Of a DNA stretch of 16,687 nt, positions 6,716 through 14,719 are shown piece after piece. How positions within the stretch are numbered: position 1 is the first letter of the stretch; each line of letters begins with the position of its first letter. The notes under the pieces are model-generated. The model was not told the origin of the DNA and did not search any database. It saw only the letters and a program-made list of their open reading frames with translations. A program made the translations under genes and the position numbers. The stretch is from Thermoplasmata archaeon M9B2D (GTDB taxonomy: Archaea; Thermoplasmatota; E2; DHVEG-1): positions 1 to 16,687 of the forward strand of contig MUGD01000039.1 in NCBI GenBank assembly GCA_002900555.1. Reading direction: 5' to 3'.

Positions 6716-7681
6716 ATGTCTGTTAAATTAACAATGAAAGAACCGTACATTAAAGGCAGGTTTCTTTCAAAAAAATTTAGAGGATACTTTGATTTGCTCA
6801 GACCGTTTACGTTACTTGCGCCTTTTTTTGTTTCCATGTTTATCATGTTTGCTAGCCTTGTCTACAATAATAGATTTATTGAATTTCCGAACTGGTGGAT
6901 TATTATCGGCCAAGCAAGTCTTACATTGGCATTTTTAAATGGTGCATCGAACGCATTGAATCAGGCAACAGACGTAGAATCAGACAAAATATCAAAACCG
7001 TACCGTCCGATTCCGCGGGGTGTCGTTGAACGTGATGAAGCACAAAGTATCGCGTATATTCTTTATCTCTTCGCCCTGCTACGTGCAGTTACAATTAATA
7101 CATGGTTTGGAGTGTTTGTATTCCTTATTATGGTATTTACCGTAATCTACTCACTTCCACCACGAATGAAACGATTCCTCTTCGTGAATCAAGTATGGGT
7201 TGCCCTCCCACGAGGATTTTTTGCTGTTCTTGCTTCCTGGAGCGTCTTTGGCGACCCATTTGAGATGGTTCCGCTCATGATCGGATTCATTGCCCTTATA
7301 TTTTTTATAGGAGCTATGACAACAAAGGACATCGTGGATTGTGAAGCTGACAGAAAAACAGGGACACGAACTCTTATTAATACATTTGGTATAAAAAAGG
7401 CAGCGTTCATTTCACTTCCCTTCCTTCTTACCTCATTTGCAATAATTCCATTTTTAGTCCATTATCAAATGATAAACGCCTATTTCTTACCACTAACAAT
7501 TTTCATCATTCCAAGTTTCTTTATCTTCTACTTAATGCTTAAACAACAGAAAAGTGAGACTTTGGAAAACGTTCAAGCCTGGACTTTGATGTATATGACG
7601 TACCTTTTCTATGCAATCAGTTTTACGACCCTTATTATTCTCGGAGAACTTGGACAACTTGATTTTATTACGCCCCTTTAA
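6716..7681 (+). CDS. UbiA prenyltransferase, paralogue of the 10986-11900 gene
   Basis: This 321-residue membrane protein carries NQATDVESDKISKPYRPIP (82-100; D86, D90) as its first Mg-diphosphate motif and TTKDIVDCEADRKTG (202-216; D205, D208, D212) as the second. The N-Q start and K-P-Y-R-P-I-P tail recall the chlorophyll-synthase-like and archaeal lipid UbiA branches. It shares many blocks with the convergent gene at 10986-11900, including LLRPFTLLAP, KPYRPIP, ASWSVFG, TTKDI and AWTLMY, so the two are duplicates that have since diverged. It follows the CrtI-like gene by 125 bases with a separate TATA box, and a T10 run ends the unit. The acceptor substrate is unknown. Confidence 0.82.
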   Translation: MSVKLTMKEPYIKGRFLSKKFRGYFDLLRPFTLLAPFFVSMFIMFASLVYNNRFIEFPNWWIIIGQASLTLAFLNGASNALNQATDVESDKISKPYRPIPRGVVERDEAQSIAYILYLFALLRAVTINTWFGVFVFLIMVFTVIYSLPPRMKRFLFVNQVWVALPRGFFAVLASWSVFGDPFEMVPLMIGFIALIFFIGAMTTKDIVDCEADRKTGTRTLINTFGIKKAAFISLPFLLTSFAIIPFLVHYQMINAYFLPLTIFIIPSFFIFYLMLKQQKSETLENVQAWTLMYMTYLFYAISFTTLIILGELGQLDFITPL

Positions 7682-7694
7682 TTAAAAATCAGTG

Positions 7695-7704
7695 TTTTTT
7701 TTTT
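7695..7704 (+). terminator. T-tract terminator after the third UbiA gene
   Basis: A run of ten T lies 14 bases after the stop codon, with no strong hairpin. Poly-T runs are the usual archaeal intrinsic terminator, so the isoprenoid unit probably ends here. Confidence 0.6.
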
Positions 7705-7786
7705 AAAATCTGCAAATTTAAGGAGAAAAAGAGTCAACTCACTATCTATTGATATTAAAAAGGTTCTTATATCTATAAAACAACTC

Positions 7787-7796
7787 TTTTATATAG
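7787..7796 (+). promoter_or_regulatory. TATA box for the large surface protein
   Basis: TTTTATATAG predicts a start near 7817-7820, giving a leader of only about ten bases that includes GGAGAT (7821-7826) before the ATG at 7829. A second TATA-like element (TTATATCTATAAAA, from about 7767) lies just upstream and may be a tandem promoter. Confidence 0.55.
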
Positions 7797-7828
7797 AAAA
7801 CCCCAATAATTATATCAAAAGGAGATCT

Positions 7829-10800
7829 ATGCGAAGATCAAATATCCTCATAGTTAGTATTCTTCTTGTGCTTATTTGCTTAGTCGTAAGCTTACCAGCA
7901 TCCTCGCAGGACGATATAAACCCTCTTTGGGACACAAGTTTTAGACAGTGGGCATATCGACAAGAATTCCATCTACCGATCCCAACATACGACCCTGCCG
8001 CTCATTTCCTTCCAATCGATATCCGTCTACGATTCGAACAACCCTGTTGGACGGAAAATGAAAATAAAACCTCAATTCGAATATCCTGCTTTCATAACGA
8101 AAAATGGCATGAATTAGAATCACAAATCTATTCGCTTACCAAAGCCAATGGGGCAACAAATTGTATCAATGAATGCAATGTCATATTTTTAGTACCTCCC
8201 TTCGCAGATGGGACAGAGAGGTATTTTATCTACTATCATGATGATGTAACATCAAAAGCATATTATGCGGATCATGTAGTAATCCAGGATACTAATTATT
8301 CTTCATCACCCTTACCCGAATTATCAGCAAAAGCAAGATTTTTTGGAGTTAAACAAGATGGGTACTGTATCTATGCTGTAGGGCAAGAAGGAACACTTCT
8401 AGATAGACCATGTGCACAAGTAGTCGTTAAACAAAAGAAGGGAATCAGGCAATTTGATTTAATTTATTCCGATGAGATTGTGTCATTTGCATTTGCTTAT
8501 TACTATGGAAGTAAAGAAAAAGATGAAAGTTCTTCTGACCAAGTTTTTATCGATAAAAAAATCTTTGTCGATGGAAACCTTATGGGTGAATTTGGAATAA
8601 TCAGCGAATCGTTTAAAAAGGACGTTCAGACAACCGCTATTTATCGATACTATTATTGTCCATTGGAAGAAAAACGCCTGTATGTAAACGTTAAACATGA
8701 GATGCTAAAAGATGCAACTGTCCAAGGCATTGATAACATTGACGGACGATTCGGCTCTCTTATTTCGCTAAAAACACGGAGTGCTGCGGTTGATTCGCTA
8801 AATTTTGGAGAAATCCACCCATTTTTAAATTTCTATAGTGAAAATGAAAAAATTGAACAATATCAAATAAATCAGAATCCCTCCACGAAAGAACGCGAAT
8901 GGATTATCTCATATAAAAACGATGCAAGTCTCGGAACGGAAGCATGGTTATGTCATGGAGAAGGAAAAACAGGAAGAACAAACGCGGTTCTCTTTGCAAC
9001 CAATCAAGGAATTGTGATATCAGGGACCGATGAACGTGACGGTATCCAGTTGAAAGTCGCAGTGAAGGAATACCTAAATTTTCTAGGAACTGAAGTCGAC
9101 TACGTCTCAATTAATTTTGGAAGACGTTCGTACACACCTGGACATAGCCACGATGTAACAATACCATCAGATTTAATAGTCCAGTTTGATGCAGAGGTTT
9201 TTTCCTCAGAAAATGGCGGATATGAGGCGGTACAAAAGGAATCTGTTCTTTATAAGGCTTTGATAAAATCCCGTAAGCTTTCAGGTGATATTCCATTTGA
9301 AAGAGAAGAAAAGAGATATAATGTAACAATCATCACCAGATTTGGAGGAACATATGTATCTCATCCTCGGCTGTCAAATCTCACAAGTGCCGCGTTTCCA
9401 GTGATGTGGATAGAACTGCATCGCGATGGACATCTGATTGCTGAAGGCACGGCAGATCGATCTCTTTTAACGAGAGCAAAAAAAACATTCTATGGTGTTT
9501 TAGAGGGTGACTACCTTGTTAAAGTGTTTTTCAAAGGGGCTAAAAAGAAGGTGTTCACAGGTTCAACGATACTTCATCTGATTAAAGACACAAAAGTGAA
9601 TATTTTCTGTACCTGGGAGCGAACAATACGATTTACATTTCTTGACCAAAATGGACAGGGAATCGCTGGAGTGACTGGTTGGCTTACTAACAAAGATGGG
9701 GTGCTGTTTGACCAAAACATAACGCAGTACGACGGAGAACTCATTGTCAAAGCTCCCTATAATATGAGAGATCCTTATACATTGAGGGCAGAATATAAAA
9801 ATTTTATTATTTATAACCAGGAACTCAAAAAAACCTTTATAAAATTGAATGAACAAGTCGTTCTTCAGCTCTATAACTTTGATGTCGTGGTAAAAGATTC
9901 CCTTGATTTACCGCCAGGTGTTGATATTACACCCGTGCTGATAACTCCTGACGGAAATAGAACCATTCAACTAACTCCAAAAGAACGAAGCAAAGGAGTT
10001 TATACATTTGAAGATGTTCCTACAGGTGATTATCAACTTCAAATTAGTTATGGAGAGTTCATTGATGATATCCATGTATCTATTCCAGATGCCGGTGAAG
10101 TCATCATAATAAAGTTTTCAGCTATTTTTGATATGACAATCGATGTATTCGACTCCAAAGGAAATATTGTTACGAATGATGATATTGAATTCACTATTTT
10201 GCGTGATAATCAAACGATAATCAAGACAAAGCAGAAAAGTATTACGCTTCCTCCTGCTCGCTACACAATCAACGCACATTTAGAAAATAAGCTTATCGGA
10301 GTCAAACACGTTGAGCTTATCAATGATAGACATTTGATGCTTGTAACGACGATAGATTCCTTTTTCCCCCTGGTTCTCTCTTTGCTTTTATATTCCCTGT
10401 TTGGATTTTTTGTCATATTAACAATAGTAAAAAAATTTTCATTTTCATCGCTATTGAAATCTCTTGCCATTTTACTTGTCGTTTTTTCAGTTTTCCAGCC
10501 CTGGTGGTTATTCACAGGGTCATGTTCAACACAACCAATAGAAAAAACTACAGCGTTATATATAAATCCAGGAATGATGATTGAAACAAAAAAGTATTAT
10601 GGGGAGATATCTCTAACCATTGCAGAAATGCCTGATATCTTCCTTGTGTTTCTTGCGGTAGTAATGCCACTCGCATCACTAGCATGTATTAGTCTTGGTC
10701 TTGGCATTGCATTAAAACGGACAAAGAAAAAGAACTATGCATTTTTTTTAAGCATCGTTGGAGTTATCCTTTTAAGTGTCTTAATACCCTCATTTTATTT

Positions 10801-11011
10801 TGGGACAACAAAATTAATAGAAGCAAGCATCGGTTCTGTCCAAGGGGAAGGGTTGCTTACCATTTCTATTGAATCCGAGGAAGTACTGATGCTTTCGAGT
10901 TGGGGTTTTAGCGAAGGATTCTATATTGTCTGTGGTGCAATTATCGTGGCAGTGTTAGCGATACTTTTAGACATTCGTTTGATTCTTAAGCAGAAGAAAA
11001 GATTGTTATGA
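7829..11011 (+). CDS. Large surface protein: signal peptide, beta-rich ectodomain, five C-terminal membrane helices; unknown family
   Basis: I do not recognise this 1060-residue protein. It begins with a signal peptide (RR then ILIVSILLVLICLVVSL, likely cleaved near ASS-Q, 24-27). Residues of about 30-590 form a charged, beta-rich, cysteine-containing ectodomain. Three beta-sandwich modules of the carboxypeptidase-regulatory or CnaB kind follow, at about 600-670, 680-760 and 765-835. The middle one carries GVYTFEDVPTGDYQL (about 724-738). Five membrane helices end the protein (about 844-866, 870-893, 935-962, 970-990 and 1030-1053), with loops after the second and fourth. There are seven or so N-x-S/T sequons in the ectodomain, so N-glycosylation is possible. 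It has its own TATA box and Shine-Dalgarno, and sits between two paralogous prenyltransferases. The fold suggests binding or display at the cell surface. No catalytic motif was seen. Confidence 0.8.
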   Translation: MRRSNILIVSILLVLICLVVSLPASSQDDINPLWDTSFRQWAYRQEFHLPIPTYDPAAHFLPIDIRLRFEQPCWTENENKTSIRISCFHNEKWHELESQIYSLTKANGATNCINECNVIFLVPPFADGTERYFIYYHDDVTSKAYYADHVVIQDTNYSSSPLPELSAKARFFGVKQDGYCIYAVGQEGTLLDRPCAQVVVKQKKGIRQFDLIYSDEIVSFAFAYYYGSKEKDESSSDQVFIDKKIFVDGNLMGEFGIISESFKKDVQTTAIYRYYYCPLEEKRLYVNVKHEMLKDATVQGIDNIDGRFGSLISLKTRSAAVDSLNFGEIHPFLNFYSENEKIEQYQINQNPSTKEREWIISYKNDASLGTEAWLCHGEGKTGRTNAVLFATNQGIVISGTDERDGIQLKVAVKEYLNFLGTEVDYVSINFGRRSYTPGHSHDVTIPSDLIVQFDAEVFSSENGGYEAVQKESVLYKALIKSRKLSGDIPFEREEKRYNVTIITRFGGTYVSHPRLSNLTSAAFPVMWIELHRDGHLIAEGTADRSLLTRAKKTFYGVLEGDYLVKVFFKGAKKKVFTGSTILHLIKDTKVNIFCTWERTIRFTFLDQNGQGIAGVTGWLTNKDGVLFDQNITQYDGELIVKAPYNMRDPYTLRAEYKNFIIYNQELKKTFIKLNEQVVLQLYNFDVVVKDSLDLPPGVDITPVLITPDGNRTIQLTPKERSKGVYTFEDVPTGDYQLQISYGEFIDDIHVSIPDAGEVIIIKFSAIFDMTIDVFDSKGNIVTNDDIEFTILRDNQTIIKTKQKSITLPPARYTINAHLENKLIGVKHVELINDRHLMLVTTIDSFFPLVLSLLLYSLFGFFVILTIVKKFSFSSLLKSLAILLVVFSVFQPWWLFTGSCSTQPIEKTTALYINPGMMIETKKYYGEISLTIAEMPDIFLVFLAVVMPLASLACISLGLGIALKRTKKKNYAFFLSIVGVILLSVLIPSFYFGTTKLIEASIGSVQGEGLLTISIESEEVLMLSSWGFSEGFYIVCGAIIVAVLAILLDIRLILKQKKRLL

Positions 11012-11900
11012 TTGCAAAACTAAGAGCAAAAATAAAATAGGTTCCATACATTAATGTCCATGCCGATGTGTTTTCGTATTTTGTATTTTTTTGTTTATGG
11101 CACATCAACCATCCAATAACAACACTTAAAAAACTAAGTAATGCAAGAGGGAAAACTGTTGAAGGAATAATATGGAAATGTGCAAGAGGGACAATTATGC
11201 AAAATGCGCCAATCATAAATACAAGCGAGAATATCGAAGCTATTTTCAATCCGAACACATTGACCAATGTTTTTGTTCCGACGATTCTATCTGCATCTGC
11301 ATCTAATATATCTTTGGTCGTTGTTCCACCAAAAAGAAACAGCGCAGCAACGCATCCTATCGCAAGTGGAAGTGAATCAGAAGGATTTCCAAACACACTC
11401 CATGAAGCAACAATTCCTAAAAAACCTCTTGAAATAGCAACCCATAGCTGATTGATAATCAAAAATTTTTTTATGCGTGGTTTTACCGAATACGTGATTG
11501 AGAAAAATGCAATGATGAAAATGAAAAAAGCGAACAGTAGATGGACGGTTAGTGAGAGAAGAAATGCGATAATGTAGAGGAGGAACGATAGGTAATAGGC
11601 TTCTGTTGGTAAGAGAAGTCCTTGTGGAATCGGACGATAGGGTTTAGAAAGTGCGTCTTCTTTCCAGTCTGTAGCTTGATTTAACACATTTGAAGCGCCA
11701 TTGAGTAATGCAAAACAAAAACTTGCAGTAAGAATAATCTGAAGTAGAGAGACAAATGGAACCGTAGTGTCCCCGGATCTGACAAGACTGGCTATAATGA
11801 CGCTACTGGACACTATCAGAGGGGCTAAAAGGGTAAATGGCCGAAGAAGTTTAAGATAAAGTCGTATTTTTTGAACGGTAACCTCACCGAAATAATCCAT
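10986..11900 (-). CDS. UbiA prenyltransferase, paralogue of the 6716-7681 gene
   Basis: This is a 304-residue membrane protein when started at the ATG at 11900. That start is preferred to the upstream ATG at 11954 because a TATA box (TTTATATA, 11924-11931) lies 31 bases before it, inside the longer frame. The motifs are NQATDWKEDALSKPYRPIP (74-92; D78, D82) and TTTKDILDADADRIVG for the second Asp site. It shares long blocks with the third UbiA, including LLRPFTLLAP, the aspartate sites, SWSVFG and AWTLMY. Its last 26 bases overlap the 3' end of the large surface protein on the opposite strand. It follows nadM on the same strand but has its own promoter. The acceptor is unknown; a role beside the third UbiA, with a different acceptor or chain, is inferred. 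Confidence 0.82.
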   Translation of the reverse strand: MDYFGEVTVQKIRLYLKLLRPFTLLAPLIVSSSVIIASLVRSGDTTVPFVSLLQIILTASFCFALLNGASNVLNQATDWKEDALSKPYRPIPQGLLLPTEAYYLSFLLYIIAFLLSLTVHLLFAFFIFIIAFFSITYSVKPRIKKFLIINQLWVAISRGFLGIVASWSVFGNPSDSLPLAIGCVAALFLFGGTTTKDILDADADRIVGTKTLVNVFGLKIASIFSLVFMIGAFCIIVPLAHFHIIPSTVFPLALLSFLSVVIGWLMCHKQKNTKYENTSAWTLMYGTYFIFALSFAIITIFSSA

Positions 11901-11923
11901 AATATTAGCGTGCTTGCTTTTTT

Positions 11924-11931
11924 TATATAAA
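11924..11931 (-). promoter_or_regulatory. TATA box for the fourth UbiA gene
   Basis: The minus strand reads ATTTATATAAAA here. The first T of TTTATATA is 31 bases from the ATG at 11900, as expected for a leaderless mRNA. This decides the start codon. Confidence 0.65.
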
Positions 11932-11974
11932 TATATCTTTACACTTCTTATCAAAAACAGTATTATTTACAATA

Positions 11975-12475
11975 TTAGTAAGTTAGGCATTTGAGACGAT
12001 TAACGCCATCAATATCATGAATAAATGTATAGACCTCGATGGGAACCAAATCCTGCCACGCTTCGTCGTGAATCATGCGTCTGCGAATCTCCTTTCCGGA
12101 ATACCGTTTTCGATCGAAATACGCGGTTCTCTCAATCCTATATCCTTTCTGAGAAAAAAGTTTTCTCGTAAATGGATTATTTGCAATGATTACATCAAAA
12201 TCACTAACGATAGAACAAACATGATCAACCCATCGGGGCGGATCGTGAATATCAGGAATAAATATGATTGTATAATTTCGAATTCCTTTAGCGTCCAATG
12301 ATTGCGAAATCATATGATACCGTTCTTCCTTAGAAAATGGGTTATCAGCAGTATCATGATATTGGGAAGAACCGATACCGATGATGATCATCTCATACTG
12401 ATTGTTTAATTGCTGCAATATTAAAAGATGTCCCATATGGAAGGGTTGAAAACGACCGATAAATAACGCCTTCAT
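11975..12475 (-). CDS. nadM: Nicotinamide-nucleotide adenylyltransferase, archaeal type
   Basis: This 166-residue protein matches archaeal NadM in length and motifs. The nucleotidyltransferase signature GRFQPFHMGH (7-16) holds the HxGH of the ATP site. The C-terminal SGKEIRRRM provides the second ATP phosphate-binding patch of the family. The enzyme joins NMN (or nicotinate mononucleotide) to AMP from ATP to make NAD in the cytosol. The gene lies 73 bases after lonB and 74 bases before the fourth UbiA, all on the minus strand. A short T run (11952-11956 on the minus strand) could end it. The ATG at 12475 is the only sensible start, since an ATG at 12486 runs into a stop within five codons. 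Confidence 0.92.
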   Translation of the reverse strand: MKALFIGRFQPFHMGHLLILQQLNNQYEMIIIGIGSSQYHDTADNPFSKEERYHMISQSLDAKGIRNYTIIFIPDIHDPPRWVDHVCSIVSDFDVIIANNPFTRKLFSQKGYRIERTAYFDRKRYSGKEIRRRMIHDEAWQDLVPIEVYTFIHDIDGVNRLKCLTY

Positions 12476-12548
12476 ATTAAACCCATGATTCTATCTACGG
12501 AAGGATTGTTTTATTTCTTTCATTTTCGTAAAGATATTTTAAAATTCA

Positions 12549-14585
12549 CTATTCATCCGATTGAAGTGAAGTTAGCTGTTTCTTCCGTTCCGATTCGAGT
12601 TCTACCTTTCCTATGATTTTCGGAGGGCGCATCTCTTTTAACTTGCGCAATAGTTCTTCTTTTCCATTACCTACAAGGGCATTTTGAAGAACATCTGTCA
12701 AGGTTTCAACAGGGATGATTTCGATAATTGTCTTGTATTTATCCTCAATTAATACATCATTTAAATTCGCCTTTGGGATAAGTACTGTCTTAATCCCCGC
12801 TTCCGCTGCTGCCTCAATTTTAGCAGTCACTCCGCCAATGGGAAGCACGGTTCCTCGGATACTAATCGATCCCGTCATCGCGACATCCTGTCGGACTGTG
12901 ACATTTTCCATAGCGGAGATGACAGCGGTAATAAGAGAAATGCTTGCAGAGTCTCCTTCGACGCCCTCATACGTGCCAATAAATTGAATGTGAATGTCAT
13001 GTTTGGAGATATCTCGACCCATATACTTTTTTATGATTGCAGAGATGTTTTGTACCGATTCCTTTGCGATATCCCCAAGTTTTCCTGTTGCAATTACCTT
13101 TCCCTCGGACTGGGACCCCGCCGGAGTGACCTCCGCAACGATTGGTAATACCAACCCAGAGAACTCACTCATGGATGGATCAGCCGAATGCACCGCAAGG
13201 CCATTGACCACACCGACCTCTTCCCCCAATGTTCTAAAGGAACGATAGCTCTTCTGCGATTCTAATGCCCGATCTGCCACCTGTTGTTCTAACGACCGAG
13301 CAATGCGTTTTGCCTCGATGACATGCTGTGGTGTGATAATCTTATCTTTTCGCTCATAGGCAATATCCCCAGCGACTCGAATAAGACCACCTAGTTCACG
13401 CAATCGTAGTGATAGTTTTCCTTTTCTACCTGCTCGTCGTTGCGCTTCGTGAATGATTTCTGCCACCGCTTCTTTGTCAAAATGACTTATCTTCCCATCT
13501 TTCTTTACTTCTTGGGCTACAAATCGTATCAGTTTTTCCCGATTCTCCTGTGTATCATCCATGACACTATTCAGATAGCTTTCATAGCCATATCCCCTGA
13601 TTCGAGACCGCAATGCAGGGTGCATTCCGTTTAACGCATCAAGGTTTCCTGCGGAAACAAGGATGAAATCACAAGGGGCAGGCTCTGTTTTCACCATCGC
13701 ACCGAAACTTCTCTCCGACTGGCCTGTAATTTGAAATTTTTTCTCCTGTATAGCTGTAAGGAGATGCTGTTGAGAGGGCAAACCCAACGTATTAATCTCA
13801 TCGATATACAGTACTCCTTTATGGGCACGATGTATTGCCCCTGCCTCTACAAGCTGATGGGGTGGGGTTTCCAAACCAGCAGATTGGAACGGGTCATGCC
13901 GGACGTCACCAAGTAATGCGCCAGAATGTGCTGCAGTAGCGTCAATGAAAGGGGGTAAGTCATTTTTTTCATGCGATACTAATAGTTTTGGAATCATTTG
14001 TAGTTCTCTTCTTTGAGAGAATCCACCCCTAGCAACGATGAGATATACCATGACTGCTGCAATGACACCAAAAATCGCGTATTCAAAACGGCCTGTGATA
14101 ATTGCTCCTATGAGAGAAAGCGTTACTATTAATAAGACGATGCCAAGAATCATACTGTTCTGTTGTTCTACTTTCCGTTTTGCGTCCTCTCGTTGCGTTT
14201 TAATTATTTCATTGGCTTTTCCTGCTGGAACAACACGGATTGTCGGGGTGTTTGTATCCTCACTATTTGGATACACGATGATGTCCTCAAGTTCCCCTTT
14301 TGGTAAAAACTCTGTCATGGCACGAGCGACCATGGATTTTCCTGTCCCCGGGTCACCGATGAGCATGACATGTCGTTTCTGTTCGGCTGCTTTCTTGACG
14401 ATGGCAACAGTCTGATCTTGTCCGATTACCTGATCAAGCAGACTTTCGGGGACTTTGATTTCCTCTGTTGTTGTAAAATTGATATCCTGAATCCAAACAT
14501 TGATCGGGGGTAACTCCTCTTTGCCTTGTTCGTGCTGTTCTATTTGGTCAGCAGTTTGTTTTTTGGCCATGGTAAAAACTTCCAT
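12549..14585 (-). CDS. lonB: Archaeal membrane-bound Lon protease (LonB)
   Basis: This 678-residue ATP-dependent serine protease has a AAA+ domain with Walker A GDPGTGKS (77-84) and Walker [10 protein letters not shown] (257-265). Two membrane helices (about 145-165 and 168-186) are inserted between them, the hallmark of archaeal LonB. The C-terminal peptidase domain has the Ser-Lys dyad: S546 in EGDSAS and K589 in [10 protein letters not shown]. It degrades unfolded and regulatory proteins at the inner face of the membrane. In haloarchaea LonB controls levels of phytoene synthase and so carotenoid amount, which is of interest beside a carotenoid-type locus, but here the adjacency is probably chance. 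The start may be the ATG at 14585 or the ATG at 14570 (MAKKQ), which has a GGAAG eight bases upstream. It is divergent from the bactofilin-like gene. Confidence 0.95.
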   Translation of the reverse strand: MEVFTMAKKQTADQIEQHEQGKEELPPINVWIQDINFTTTEEIKVPESLLDQVIGQDQTVAIVKKAAEQKRHVMLIGDPGTGKSMVARAMTEFLPKGELEDIIVYPNSEDTNTPTIRVVPAGKANEIIKTQREDAKRKVEQQNSMILGIVLLIVTLSLIGAIITGRFEYAIFGVIAAVMVYLIVARGGFSQRRELQMIPKLLVSHEKNDLPPFIDATAAHSGALLGDVRHDPFQSAGLETPPHQLVEAGAIHRAHKGVLYIDEINTLGLPSQQHLLTAIQEKKFQITGQSERSFGAMVKTEPAPCDFILVSAGNLDALNGMHPALRSRIRGYGYESYLNSVMDDTQENREKLIRFVAQEVKKDGKISHFDKEAVAEIIHEAQRRAGRKGKLSLRLRELGGLIRVAGDIAYERKDKIITPQHVIEAKRIARSLEQQVADRALESQKSYRSFRTLGEEVGVVNGLAVHSADPSMSEFSGLVLPIVAEVTPAGSQSEGKVIATGKLGDIAKESVQNISAIIKKYMGRDISKHDIHIQFIGTYEGVEGDSASISLITAVISAMENVTVRQDVAMTGSISIRGTVLPIGGVTAKIEAAAEAGIKTVLIPKANLNDVLIEDKYKTIIEIIPVETLTDVLQNALVGNGKEELLRKLKEMRPPKIIGKVELESERKKQLTSLQSDE

Positions 14586-14687
14586 CTTACAAGAACATAG
14601 TGAAACGTTCTTGTTTGAGATTCACCGACATATATGGCATTGCGTATATCAATTTTTTTCTTTCTTGGAACATAAAACGCCGTTTAC

Positions 14688-14695
14688 TTTATAAT
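14688..14695 (+). promoter_or_regulatory. TATA box for the bactofilin-like gene
   Basis: TTTATAAT begins 32 bases before the ATG at 14720, consistent with an almost leaderless mRNA. The same 134-base gap must also hold the lonB promoter on the other strand, where CATATATG (near 14629-14636) is a candidate. Confidence 0.55.
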
Positions 14696-14719
14696 GCAAT
14701 AGCTAATACCATTCGGATA

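Noticed and set aside
10351..11011. C-terminal helices of the surface protein as a separate downstream gene
   Set aside because: The reading frame is continuous, with no internal promoter, Shine-Dalgarno or start codon that would mark a separate gene.
11068..11451. 127-codon frame on the plus strand opposite the fourth UbiA
   Set aside because: The opposite strand encodes a clear UbiA protein with both aspartate motifs. This frame has no ribosome site and no family-like pattern.
11901..11954. N-terminal extension of the fourth UbiA from an upstream ATG at 11954
   Set aside because: A clear TATA box lies inside this stretch, the extension is lysine-rich and not shared with the paralogue, and the ATG at 11900 is at the exact leaderless distance.
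14600..14719. Forty-codon N-terminal extension of the bactofilin-like protein
   Set aside because: It covers the divergent promoter region, including a TATA box 32 bases before the ATG at 14720, and does not resemble the beta-repeat fold.
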